Source: Polymyxa betae (taxonomy: Eukaryota; Endomyxa; Phytomyxea; Plasmodiophorida; Plasmodiophoridae). From it: a stretch of 64,000 nt of DNA. Positions 1 through 11,854 of the stretch are shown here, in pieces. Below the pieces are notes generated by a model. The model worked only from the letters and a program-made list of their open reading frames with translations. It had not been told where the DNA came from and did no database searches. The DNA is taken from NCBI GenBank assembly GCA_003693705.1, contig RBZT01000789.1:1-64000 (forward strand). Direction: 5' to 3'. Positions within the stretch are counted from its first letter, which is position 1, and each line of letters starts with the position of its first letter. The translations under genes and the position numbers were made by a program.

Positions 1-250
1 GGTGCAAGAACTTGAGGATGTCTTCTCGATCTAGTCCTTCAAGCTTCGGGGCCTTGTTGACTTCAAAGGCCATGGTGCTGATTTTCTTCGGAGCTTGGGA
101 CACAAGGTCCGAGCTGCCTGAGCTAGAGCCGGAAACAACGCTCTCCTGCTCCACTTCTGCATCAGCGATTGCTCGCTTCAGCTGCACATCTTCTGATTCT
201 CTTTTACTCCGGCTCCGTGTGTTTCGGACCGAGTATGCATTGTTCGCCAT
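1..250 (-). CDS. LTR-retrotransposon-like gag N-terminus (partial, runs off left edge)
   Basis: An uninterrupted minus-strand frame runs from an ATG at 250 to the window edge (83 codons, no stop). It starts with a polar, charged Ser/Glu-rich segment and then reads ...KAPKLEGLDREDILKFL. That last motif resembles the start of the capsid region in many Ty3/gypsy-type gag proteins of protists, where a 'P-x-L-x-G' block precedes a helical 'FL' segment. A gag protein would form the particle that packages element RNA. No protease, reverse transcriptase or LTR is visible because the body lies outside the window. The plus-strand frame over the same bases looks like a shadow. The family call rests on one short motif, so an ordinary host protein with a disordered N-terminus is possible. 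Confidence 0.45.
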   Translation of the reverse strand, partial: MANNAYSVRNTRSRSKRESEDVQLKRAIADAEVEQESVVSGSSSGSSDLVSQAPKKISTMAFEVNKAPKLEGLDREDILKFLH

Positions 251-429
251 GTCGACTATTGTCGGCGGTGTCAGTAAGGAGACTTTCGGAATCATGCCAT
301 GACCAAACGGTGGACCCCAGCGCGTGAGCGTGTCGTCGCCCAGATCAGATCGTCGCTCACGACCTCCCTCCCCACAACGAGACGTCGGACCTACACGCAC
401 TTTTTGCTGAATGTGAAAACCACACAGTT

Positions 430-1345
430 TGGATCTTCCTTTAATATGTTCTAAAAATCGAGTGTCCTCGTCTCTGAAAGTGATGCCAATATATTTCTTC
501 GGGCTACTCATAGAAATCTCATAAGTTAGGCTTTTCTCGATTCTGTTAATTTTCAAATCGCATGTCTTTGAGTATTCCGATCTCAATACACCACCAACAG
601 AATCAATATGAATTTTTCGAATGTCATCAAATCTTCTCAGTGCTGTATAGCGATTCTCAAAGGTCATTTTGGAGAATTCATCGATATTTCCATTTTCTCT
701 GTCTCGCCTTGATAGCAATGAAATGTAGTACAGTATGCCAGTTCAACATCTCTCATCTTGAACATGCCATTGACCACCCCATCCTTAAAACCATTCAATC
801 ACAGAGACCATTGTACTTGTCAAATTTTGGATAATTATTCTTTAATCGGCACTTGTCTCCAATCTTCAATTTATCTCTAAACAATTTATTGATTTTGTCC
901 TTATTCTTGTTAGTGAAACATATATTCGTTTCAAGTTTTGAATCAATACCCCTGAACACAAGACGGTCTGGAATCTACCCAGTTTTCCAATACAACTCTA
1001 AAAAGTCAATCGTATCTTGTCTCTGAAAAACGACATTTACCAAGTTCAGCCTTCTTAAAACATTTACGGAATCCAGTAAGGTCGCCAAAGAAATCGCATT
1101 TATGATACTGATATTTAAACCCAGAATTATTGATATATTCATTTTGTCGCTTGTCTCCGATAACCAAAATGACTCTTAAAAATTCTCTGAGTTTATGATA
1201 CATTTTTGACATTAGCACCTTGTCAATCGTAAAGAATTCATCTACTACGATACAATCATATAGAGTCACATCGAAATTATTCAGTGTTGGTCGCATATCA
1301 ATATCAAGATTCAAGCAATGATGAATCGTATGGCAATCTGCTACT
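430..1345 (-). pseudogene. Decayed superfamily-1 helicase (viral or mobile-element type) remnant
   Basis: Minus-strand reading gives helicase-like blocks spread over different frames. The longest intact piece (1314 to 1006) contains a Walker-B-like VVDEF and, about 35 residues later, a motif-III-like VIGDKRQ. Further along, after frame changes and stops, there are pieces resembling motif IV (ICFTNK) and motif V/VI (TFHCYQGET) at about 920 and 730. This order is typical of SF1 helicases of large DNA viruses, Pif1-like mobile elements and some RNA viruses. The stretch is AT-rich compared with neighbouring genes and has several in-frame stops, so it is broken and not expected to be functional. 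Which virus or element it came from cannot be decided by eye. The Walker A region would lie beyond 1345 and was not found intact. Confidence 0.5.
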
Positions 1346-1883
1346 ATACCAATTCTCGAGCAATACTGTTGTGATTATAATTCCTCGGTTATCACTGTAC
1401 TAAGAAACGGGCATCGGGTGAATGTACAGACGGAACATCGCTCATGGACGTGCTATGAATCATCACTTTTTCTTTTTGCAGATGTAACAGTTGCAAATGT
1501 TTTCGAACTACTTGCTCCGCCAATCGGTGCTTTCAAGTTTCAAGCAACCCCCGCAGCGAGACGTCAAAACCAAGACAGCGTAAGTCCAAATACTCTCTCC
1601 TCGCGGTAGCTAACTGCTGATATTTCTCATGGTGACGATTCACGATTGTACAACAAGACAAAACCATTCAGCAACTCGACCTGATTGCATTTCTGGCATA
1701 ATTATGTTCGATGACCTGTTTTGAATGCAAGTGTTTAAAGTGCTTCGCATGTTTTTAAGGAAACCTGGGCAGTTCATTTGCTTGACAAAAAACCTACTAG
1801 GTACTGTGGTGATATTCAGATAATTCCATTTTGAAAGTAACTCAGCTATAATAATAACATTGACGGGATGCGACTTTCAAGTT
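1346..1883. other. Intergenic, no supported feature
   Basis: Between the helicase remnant and the 3' end of the lipase gene only short chance frames are present (for example 1418-1609 plus). No RNA gene, repeat or recognisable domain was seen. Confidence 0.5.
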
Positions 1884-4800
1884 TCATCTAGATGCACCTT
1901 GTGTTCCATCGATTTGGAGCAATCTGAATGAGGAGATCTGGGAATTCTGCCCGATCTGTTCTTCCTCGGAAAGGATCTCCACGATTTCAGGGCAAATTGA
2001 ATCAAACCTGCTGTCTTCGTCGGGACAAACAGTAACCTGCGAACAGTAATCTTAAGGTAAGCAAACAAACACACATGGAAATACCTCAATGTGGGCATGC
2101 TGATCACACAACAAATTTTCGAATATTGATCGCAGAGTATTCAAATACGCATTCTCATGCCGAGCTGGAATTCTTGCAATGCAAACTTTTAAATTACATA
2201 CTGCGAATGATCCTGAAGCCACCATTTTAACGTTCCTGACTTGAAGGCCGATCTAATAAGAAATTAGCATATAATTCAACGGGTTTCAAAGGCAGCAACT
2301 TTTGTGAGAGTCATAGCAATGTCAGCAAGTAGCCCTGGTCGATCGGGAGCGGCGACAGTAATTGAAATGATCATTCCTTCGAAATAGTTAAATAAAGGAC
2401 TAAATAGATCAGTGACCACAAATAAGATTTGCATGAAAAAAATAAGACCAAAGTAATCAACAGAAAGAGTAAAAGAGCTACAAAAGAGCAATTTACCTAT
2501 GGCGTCCTCCTGATCTTCGACAGGATCGAATGGTTTAGAGAGTTGCAACATATGTAAGTTTGCAAGTGCCTTGAACTCTGGGTGAAGATGTATTATCGAC
2601 TGACCGTGCAGCCTAGAGTTTTGTGTCTGGCTTTCTGACCGGAGGAGTTCGACAGCCTCAAAAATTGTTCTTTCAATAGAATTATGATTAGTAATCATCG
2701 ACAGTGCAGGCCAGGCGCTAAGTTCCACATTATCAACGATCTTTAACTGACAGTGTTAATAAAACCTTTTCATGCCACAAAGGATGGCTTCTTTGATAAT
2801 GGAATCGTTCGGATTAGATATTACGTCTGAAACCATGAGAAGGGAGCACGAGATTTAAAAAAGCTTACTCAAATAGTCGCGATAACCGTTTCGTAGATCA
2901 GGAATTATTGTTATCTATGAAAGCTCTTCAACAAGCAAACAAGATATCACCAGAATGATGACCTACATCACCACAATACGGCTGACTTATAATTGGAACA
3001 AGATATTCCAAGAATCTAGGTGCTAATCCAAGCTCAGCAGCCTGAACACAGCGGTGATGGATTTCCGATTTCATGAAATCGGACATTTTTTTGTAGATCC
3101 AGCGGACTGTCGATTGCGGTGGAGGATCTATAGACCTTTTCTGCAAACCTTTGACAAAAGGAATGACCTAATATGTCGCTAAGTGACATATGAACATGCC
3201 AAATCGCTAATCATTACATCTGCAAACAAAAAATTAGAGCATAAAAGTTCGACAATGAAACTACGCACAAGGATTCACTTGAGACACAATCGTAAAGCTG
3301 ACAGAAAACAGCTCAGATAGCTGCTCCTAAGAGAAAACAATCACGAATATGCTATTCGTCGAATATACGTACAATGGGAAGATCGCTTAGATAAGATCCG
3401 TCCAAGTAATGTTGAGCAGCAGCTTCAAATGGAACAAGTTCCCCGTTTGATGCCTTAGCTAAAACGTGTACAGGCCTAAAAAGCCCTGGAACTGCACAAC
3501 TGGCGCAAGCTGCTGACCAGATGACGACTTTTGGTGCTGTTAAGTGATTGAGTAATCGGGTTCCCTGTAAACTCTTAAGTTCTATGTGAACTCAAGCACA
3601 CAGCATATCTAACCTTTTTCAATCGAACTGCATGGCTGGCAGTGATATTGAGAATGCGTCCTGGGAAACATCAAGACAAATAAAATATCAGCAAGCAGAA
3701 AAGACCTGTTCGCTGATAGGCTTCTTCAAAAGTTATATCTCCGAAAAAACTTTGGAAACAGGTTTTAATATTGTCGACATCCAGAAAAGCGCCTTCTTTG
3801 ATCAGTCTGTAAATACGTAAGCAAGAGGTGGGAGCGGATTTAAAATTATAGAACCTTTTGATTTTGATAAAGATATTATCACTATGACCGAAATAATCGA
3901 AACGAAAATTTCCCTCCTCTAACAAAGCTAGCAGCTCGGAATCGGTTTTAACACCAATAATGCTGGCAACTAAGAGAGCATGTATCCGTAAATTCGAGGC
4001 TAAACTAAAGCACTTCACCTCTGACCTATTGAGCCAGCAGAAGAGCCTGAGATAACTCGAGGTAATACTCCAGCAACAGCTAGGGCTTTAACGACTCCAA
4101 GATGGTAAAGGCCAAAAGTGGCACCTCCTGATAGTAACAAGGCACTACGGCCAAACAACCGCCTAACTTCTACGAACAGAGTCAGTGATTTAGGACAACA
4201 CGAGAACAATGGTACCTTTAAAGAAAGACAACTTCTGATGGACAGTTAGGCCAGTCTTATTGCAGTTTACGAGATGCTCCAGCGACAAAATCACTTCCTT
4301 TACATAGCTGATGAATTACATCAGCGATAACGTTAATCATAACCAAAAGCAATACTCTTCAATTAGATACTTGGTTCCCGCATGCGTATGTTCATAGAGT
4401 TGCACATTTTCAAGGCCTTTCAACAAATCAGCAAATTAACTACTATCTCATAATTACTCGTACCTCCAAAGTTCTTGTGCAATGAATTCCGAAGATGATA
4501 CATCAAAGAAACGGTATCGTTTGATTTGCGCGCTTCTTGCAGCTTTTCAACAGTTTTCTATCTTCAATTTGAGTCTCATCTCGCAGCACAAGACGAAAAC
4601 CAGCGAATTACATGCACAAGAGAATAATCATAGTAAGGAGATTCATCTTTGACTTTCCATAACTCTCTGCCTTCCAGAACATCTAATAAAACAGCGGCCT
4701 GATGCCAAGAATCGAAATCTTCTGCATCTCTCATCTGGCACTGTAGAAGTCTAACCATTTTTCCCTTATCACGCTCTAACAACTTTTCATACAGCAACTA

Positions 4801-5551
4801 GTTTAAGCATTAGCTTCAAAACATTGATTCACAATCGGAACTTCACCTCTTGATCGACTCCAACGGACTGCGGAACGAAAGATCGCCACATTTAAAGCTA
4901 GCCGGCCTGCAATAGCAATACTGACGAGCAAGCTATTACGGAAATGAAGATGGACAGAAGCGGTTGCTGTTTCAGCTAATGGCAATGCTGCAGACTGGAG
5001 GGAAACCCAAAGTGCACTATAGAATGGAAAAAGGAGGCCGCTCACTGTCTAATACTGTCTGGTGAAAAGCCGTTCATAGGCGACGTGCCGTAACGCGTGG
5101 CGGCCCTTGTCGCGGTAAACATACACAGCGGAGACCCGTAATGGCGTAATGTTCCAGTAATGTTGTATGACTTCGGCTGCAGCTGATGCGATCCAACAAG
5201 TTGATGAAAGTTGCCAGCAACTTGCAGCGCAAGATTTCATTGAAAAATTTTGTAGCTGTTAACCTGGACAAAGGATAACAGCATACCAAAAGCTTGCTCA
5301 TATCATTGATATACATTGCAGCAAATTTCCCTTCTATGCGATCATGTAAAAATGCATATTTTGTATATCCACAATAGAATGATGTTATAGGCACTTTTAG
5401 GACAGCATCACCAACTCGCCATGTTTCCGATCCAATCTGTTAGCTTCTTAGATTAGTTAGCCTGTTCCGCCAGAATTAGAATACCTATGAAGAACTCTAT
5501 CATCTTTCGATCTAGAATATTGGACATTGGATGTAACCCTATCCAAGTCAT
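1884..5551 (-). CDS. SDP1/TGL-type patatin triacylglycerol lipase with C-terminal ACT domain (multi-exon; start uncertain)
   Basis: Predicted lipid-droplet triacylglycerol lipase of the SDP1/Tgl3-5 family, which releases fatty acids from stored oil. Seen in order on the minus strand: hydrophobic segment (about 5045-4860), a helical DUF3336-like block (4797-4600), the patatin oxyanion block LLSGGATFGLYHLGVV and nucleophile elbow GSSAGS (4150-4040), the FEEAYQRTG block (about 3710), the catalytic Asp in HYLDGSYLSDLP (about 3400), and HHRCVQAAELGL (about 3030). One open frame (2728-2276) then links the end of the lipase to an ACT domain, AAPDRPGLLADIAMTLTK, which continues after a small intron with IGLQVRNVKMVASGSF and ends at 1884. 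ACT domains bind amino acids and regulate enzymes. This fusion is not usual for the family. The candidate ATG at 5551 and the first two exons are weakly supported; a separate upstream gene cannot be excluded. All introns look like short GT-AG introns. Confidence 0.75.
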
Positions 5552-5745
5552 GATGGTCTCTCCTGTAGATCGATAGACACTCTCAAATCGTTGACGTTAG
5601 AGTGGATAGTCCAATCGATCTCTTGATCGTCTAATCGGTATGTCAACAACAGCCAATCCCTCGATAATACAGAACCTGGAACGCAAAGGCAAGCACAAAG
5701 CTCACGCGAGTTTCTTGCCTGATAGATTGCGAACTGCTGACAGCA

Positions 5746-8700
5746 CTATAGCAATGCGAGTTTAGGAAGAGGCGGAAATTGGCGATCGAAGAAGAGCAAG
5801 CCTGTCATTAGTGCAAAAAGCTCTTCGGGAACGTTAAGACTTTCAAGCATATTGAGAGCAGGATAAAGTCGAAGCAAGTTTCTATGTTAAGAAAGCTGTT
5901 ATATGACTTGAATTGTCACCGTTGAGGCTGCTGTATTGAATGAGATGATCGCAGTAACATTTCACCAACGATGGAATCGGGTCTACGAAGCGCGCGGTCT
6001 CGAGGCGTTTGCCCTTGGAAATCAGTGACACTTGCCAAGGCTTCGTTTTGTAATAGGAGGTATTGGACACAAAGTGGATCATCGCGTTCAGCGGCAAGAT
6101 GAAGGGCCGAGGAACCATCTGAAGGACTAACGAATGCTGGTGATGCACCACCTGCCAAACAGGACATCATCTTCACCAGATCACCACGAGATGCAGCTTC
6201 CAAAAGCTGGATCATATATTAAGGCTATTTTGAACGCAAGCTTTCTAAAAAAGATGGAAACCGGATATTTTCTTACCAGTTCATTCTGTATCTGACCGTC
6301 TAACACGATAAATTTTCTATTGACGTATTTGTCTTTGATAAAGGCTTCCTTCACTTCACGGCGAGACTTCGGTTGGGGTTTCAGCGAACTATCTGTGAGT
6401 CCAGATTCCCAGATGGTATTAAATCGAGCATTTCCGATTGCAATTAACAGCTATTAAAATGGGTTAATTCAAGGGCAGAGAAGAACAATAACAACTCACT
6501 TGTAGCGTCTCAACGCCAATATCATCAAGAGTTATGGACCGAACCTTTGAAATATGAGAACCCAGCGAACGATGAATACCACTGCATTCGATGCAGATCA
6601 AAATGCAATGGTTTACAGAACACCATTCGGGATCTTCAACGCCACAATCCGCACACATTCTAACAGCAAGTGTTGAGATACCAGGCAGCATAGGCGTTGA
6701 AAATTGACCTATTTGCAGTTAAAACAACCCCAATCAGGTCGTTCGTTTGCTCGATTCGTTCCTTTCCTGAATGTAGCGGTAGTTTTTTCCTTAGATCCAA
6801 TGCTGATAAGTAGATCATTTCAGTGTTAGATAGATTTGAAAATATGCTCACGCTGCGATCGTGTGGACAGCATGAATTCAGTGCATGCCAAGATAACAGA
6901 CACCCATGATTGCACATCAGCTTCGGATTCTCCCTAGATGCAGCTGAGCTGACCACCAACCACAAAATAAACTTCATGCCTGTAATGTATACACCCTTCG
7001 ATTAGGGCTGATAATTTCAAAGCAGTACGGAAGCTGATTGTGGTTATTCTCACTTGGACCAGGCAGGAGTCGAACAGTGCAAATGAGGATATTTGTGACA
7101 AATTCAGGAACTAGGCCTATATCGCCTTCTGCAGCTGACTTGGAACGTGTATCTACGGGACGATAACTGTTAGTCTAGGTTAGCACATTAGAAGATCATG
7201 ACAAAAGCAGTACTAACTAGTATAGTTGCCCTTCTTCTAAAACGAACCTGGGAACACAGTAAATACCAGTGCCAAACAGTGATAATGTGCTTTATCCAAT
7301 CTGATTTACGCCATAACAAAAAAAGCGCAAAAACAGATAATCTGCCATTCCCAGTCAACTCACCAGCGACGTTTCCAATCCTTCTTTATACTGGAACTTA
7401 GTTTCAACAGATAGCCTGCTTTCGATATCGTGACTCGTGACATGCGTCGTGACGGCGGTTGAGGATCTCAATATTATAATCAGATCGATAGGTGATTACG
7501 ACGTTTGTTAACCGACCTGGAAGCAAAGGTGTTGATGCGCGCCGGTTTATTGCTGGAGGTGAACATCCGCGAGGTTCGGGTGATGTGCTATGAGCTCTAG
7601 AACCATCTGCGAAAAGAGAAAATAAGCATTAAGATTGATTATAATTTTGGAGAACAAAAGAACTGAAAATTCAGAGACAATTGAAGCGTACCTGGGGTTG
7701 ATAGAGATTTCTGAAGGCGTTGTCGAGAAATAGTCACTTTTTTCTGGACCTGATTGTAGTAATCCATTTTTTTCGCAATAATTACCTAGGAAGTTCTCAG
7801 CAATGCCAAAGCAAGGTGTGGTTCCGAGCCAACTTGTATCTCCTTAGCAGCTGGATTCATCGACAGCGATAACTCATGTCCAGAATGAAAAAATGCCAAA
7901 AACGCATATTGACAAGAGCAAATGCCTGATCAGGCTATCAAACTAAAGCAAATCTTGTGACATATGGAGCTTGCCTTCTAACAGCTCCATTTTTCGAATG
8001 GAGACCAAGCTGTTCAAATCGGTAACCTGCGTGGATGTTAGGCCAATCGCTAATCAGCAAAGTATCTTACATGATCAAATGCAGCGAGCTGGAAACGACG
8101 ATTCAAAGCAGCCAACTTCTCCTGTTCCTGTGTCTGAATCATCTTACCGAAAACCTTACGAACAACCCCTTGAGACGAAGGTATAGGAGTGTGTAAAGTC
8201 TATCAGTAATGAGGAAGCAAATCAAACTAGTCTCAAGCAATAACCTTCAGAAGCATCTGTTCGTACTCCTCCCACATCCGATGCAATTGTGCTCCCGCAG
8301 CTTTCACTGGAGCGAGATGACGTTGTCGGAACTCGGCAATTCTTGATAGGAATGTCTTTTCTATTGAGAATCCTAGAATATCTTGAAAAACTGGATTGAA
8401 AAGTCAGTTGCGAGCAAAGTAACCAACTACCATCACCCTGGACTTCTTTAAGCGTTTCGCCAAGTTTCCGAAAATTGGCTCCTAAAGAAAGCTTATCATG
8501 ATCTGCGCTTTCGATTTCGACATCTCGCCAGTCTGCGCATAGCTCCATAGCTAATGCGTTGGCAATGACGGCATACTGGGACCCGATTTCGCAGAACTGC
8601 GTTCCTAGAGCCATGAGCCACAATCAATACCCAAACAATAGTTTCGTTCATAAGCAGTGAGTAAGTGAAACAAACTAGGAATATCATTACCAAGCCGCTC

Positions 8701-9368
8701 GATATGCTTTAAGTGTTTACCAAGCGCTTTAACACGCATTTGCTTTTCAACAAGTTCTTTCCAGAAAAAAGGGCTTGGAGGTCCATATCTGCATTAGTTT
8801 GTCAACAGAGTTGATAGCGCCGATACCAATTCAGTACTCAATAAAAGTTCCTGGTAGGTCTGAATATTGCCCTTGAGTGATGTCTGCCTGTTCAGCATGC
8901 CGAACCGCCTCACGAGATTCGAAATCGGTCTCAAGATGATCAGCTCGGGCAAGTGACAGCTGAGCGCGCCCGTCGGCTACTTTCTTGGACAAACTGCGAT
9001 TCTGTTCAAGCACCCTATGTCAGATCTATTAGCTAAAGGCTGTCAAAGAGACACAACTGCAACTTCCGAAACCAAGTATAGCTATTTTCTAGATTGATCA
9101 AGTTGCTCAGTAGAATCTCAAAATCAAAAACGAACCAGCCCCTTGAGCAAGCTGAAACGCGCTACACATACCGATGAAGTTCGTCATCACGTTGCTCAAT
9201 TATACAATATTGCTCATAGATCTTATCACGTGCATGTTGGATATACAAAAATAGTTCGTCATGCGACATGCTCTCAAGATCCTGAGTTAAGAATGCCTTC
9301 AGCGATGGCGGCAACGAATTTGGCGACGACTTTGAATAGCTGGACGAGCGAGATGTTCGTCCAGTCAT
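5746..9368 (-). CDS. ACAP-like ArfGAP: coiled coil, BAR, PH, ArfGAP zinc finger, ankyrin repeats
   Basis: Predicted GTPase-activating protein for Arf GTPases acting on curved membranes in endocytic recycling. From the N-terminus: a short polar lead and coiled coil (9368-8840), a BAR-type helical bundle ([19 protein letters not shown] to [15 protein letters not shown], 8790-8230), a PH domain ending in [17 protein letters not shown] (about 7000), the ArfGAP finger C-x2-C-x16-C-x2-C with the arginine finger in [15 protein letters not shown] (6660-6530), and ankyrin repeats with [20 protein letters not shown] (6215-5930). The end is an exon after a 40-base intron with stop at 5746. Splicing the coiled-coil exon (at a GT inside its TTGAGTACTG) to the BAR exon keeps the frame, so I include the N-terminal extension. 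Human ACAPs start directly with BAR, so the coiled coil is an addition. Start at 9368 is the first ATG of that exon. Confidence 0.82.
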
Positions 9369-9379
9369 GGCGACGACGG

Positions 9380-10162
9380 CTGGATTCGCAGGTTCCGGCC
9401 GAGTAGAGGTTTAATGGTTTATCTAAATTCCACTAGCAGAATCTACTAGAATGATGATAGTCTCGCCTAAATGCAAAATGACAGCACTCAATCAATAATG
9501 AATATGCCGAATAATGGATAGGCAGCTTGATCAAATATACACGTGTAGCGCATGTCGTGCGTTACAAAAGACGCATAGAGCGGGCGCGACCTTCATCTAT
9601 TTTTGCTTTGCATTTCGTCACATCTGCCCGATACCGTACGGTGTGAAAATCTGAGAATTTGGTCCAGTGTACACACATTATCAAACTTGCTCTTTTTTGA
9701 CAAAGATCGCCATCGAGACTCTTTCAAGTCAATGTCTCCAGTTTCATAATATGCATCCAGGTGCCGAACGGATGACAATAAGGCTGATCTCCTGAATATC
9801 ATGACACTGATGACCCATCCCTGCGTTCGCTCAAATACAGTAGAACAATGTGTCTCTTTTGCTGCGAAAATTTATAAATCAGACACGGATGTGGAAACCC
9901 GGCCAGATCAATATATCATAAATTTATTTATGGGGACTGAACTTCAGGCACATGTTGACATGGAACTGAATTCGTCGCATTAAAGCCATTTGTCTTCCGG
10001 CTTCAACAACAGGCCTATGTACAGCGAAATCGTATAAACTGCACGTTTGACCCTTAGGAAGACTCAACGAGCTTTCAATTAAGTTTAACATTGTTCAAGC
10101 ATTACGGCAAAGCTTTCTGAAAGCCCAGCGATAAACTGTCTTGCAACATCCGGTCGAAAACA
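9380..10162. other. Mostly unassigned spacer; possible small ORF 9593-9802 minus
   Basis: This stretch separates two minus-strand genes. A 69-codon minus-strand frame at 9593-9802 has a polar, mixed composition but no recognised motif; another short frame lies on the plus strand at 9801-9983. Neither can be supported as a gene. It should also hold the promoter of the ArfGAP gene and the 3' end of the RGS gene. Confidence 0.35.
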
Positions 10163-11670
10163 TTATTGCAACAACTCGGTAGCGACTGGAGTCGCCAAAA
10201 AACGAGGAAGCGGGCCGCTCTCTATCAGAAATTTTACTTCAAACCAGACCTGATCAAATACGCATTGGTCGATCGGGATCGGCTCCAATTCTGGAGAGAA
10301 TCCAAACGATGATCTTCCAAACGTCTGGTACAGCTCTCGGCGGCTATCACACGAGATATTCAGAGATAGAGGCGCAGATTCAGCAATAAATATATCGAAT
10401 ATTGTGCTGGCTTGGCTGTGAAGATGATGACGGTCGAATGTCAGACTTTTCGTATTCCTCTCACCCAAGGCGGGACTCGTCCTCGGCTTGACTGTTTTGA
10501 GTAGATTCGTCATCATTGTTTGGTCACCCTTTTTCAATGCTTGGACTGCATCGTAGAACAATAGCAACTCGACACAAACCTCTGTTTGATCAATCAGTCG
10601 TTATTCACAGGCGGAAAAGCGATAAAAAGGTGTCCAACGCATAATGAGAAGAGAATCGCTTGCGCTCGATTCTACTACAACAGGGAACGCAATACACAAA
10701 AAGAATACCGTTTTCCAGATACTGGAACAGAGCTTGGTAGCAAATCGGATCCGCGAGAAATTCGTCTAGATCGATCTTAAATCCAATGGTGCCCTGAACG
10801 AGTTTTTCCTGCGTCCGCCTCAAAGGCGCCCATATATTCAAATAAAAAATTAGATGTGAGGAGATCCAGAGTTGCAACCCGAAAACAGGAATGAGTTCAG
10901 CATCTTAGGTGAAGATATTAATGTACTGGTTTTGATAACTCTCATGATGAACATACCGATTTCTCTAATAGCTCCAATTACAGTGATGACGATTGATATA
11001 ATTTCACTCGTTATCAAAACTCTGAACGTCCATGCTAATTCCATCTAGATTTGAATAACTAAATCAAAAGCAGAAAAACGAGAACCATTCTGACCTTGGT
11101 TCCAAAAGCGTCAAAACCGAGTCGAAGACGCAGAGCCACGAGGGCTCCAAGAACCGTAATGATAGAGATTTGGATGTGGCTGGAAGTGCTTGATATTCTG
11201 CTGATACATGAAGGGTAGAGACCCAGGAGTAAGAAATGCAAACCGATATGCAGAATAGAGAGCAAAGTCATCAAGATCAGGCGAGCCCTGGTCGAGACCA
11301 TGTGAACATTTCTCAGAAACCAAGAGTCTGCGGGCGTTAGAGACCACGAGGCGTTCGATAAAACTTTCGAACGAGCTATACGATGTCGTAGATAGAGAAG
11401 GCAGGCTCGATATGAAAACCAAGATGCCAAAAGCGGTAGAAGAAGATGAAAGACGAGGTCATTCTGGCACAATCTTGCCCAAACCCGATACAATTCATAT
11501 ACTGGAATGGCTAAGAGTAAGCATTGACAAATTGCCAGTAGAATAGGCTCCTTTGATCGAATACTTCTGTGATGGCGATGGTCAAGATAGAGCCAAATAA
11601 TTGGTGTGCAAACAAGCAGATCAACGATGATGGCTACGATGAGAAAATCGAGCGATATTCGCTCGATCAT
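10163..11670 (-). CDS. Seven-transmembrane receptor fused to an RGS domain
   Basis: Join of 11670..11095, 11044..10957, 10903..10709 and 10581..10163 stays in frame and gives 425 residues. The N-terminal half is about seven hydrophobic helices (first FLIVAIIVDLLVCTPIIWLYL, last around ISSHLIFYLNIW). The C-terminal half is an RGS domain: DLDEFLADPICYQALFQYLE, then ENEV...ELLLFYDAVQ, IFDIFIAESAPLSLNI, and closing PRFLATPVAT. RGS domains speed GTP hydrolysis by G-alpha subunits. The architecture matches plant AtRGS1 and similar protist proteins, in which a membrane sensor directly controls a G-alpha that loads GTP by itself. Ligand unknown. The four exons have GT-AG introns of about 50-127 bases. 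The RGS assignment is firm; the exact number of membrane passes is an estimate. Confidence 0.85.
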
Positions 11671-11854
11671 GTCGCCACCCCGGAATCATATTTGATAGGT
11701 GGCCCTCATTCTGTGTACTGACTGTAAAACGTCAAAGAGCTGAAAACGACCGTACGTGTGCTTATGAGTGCTAGAATCTTTTTACAAGAAAACGGTTAAA
11801 GCAACATGACTTTGATGGCTGTATAGATAAAAAACACATTCTTCTACGATTCTT

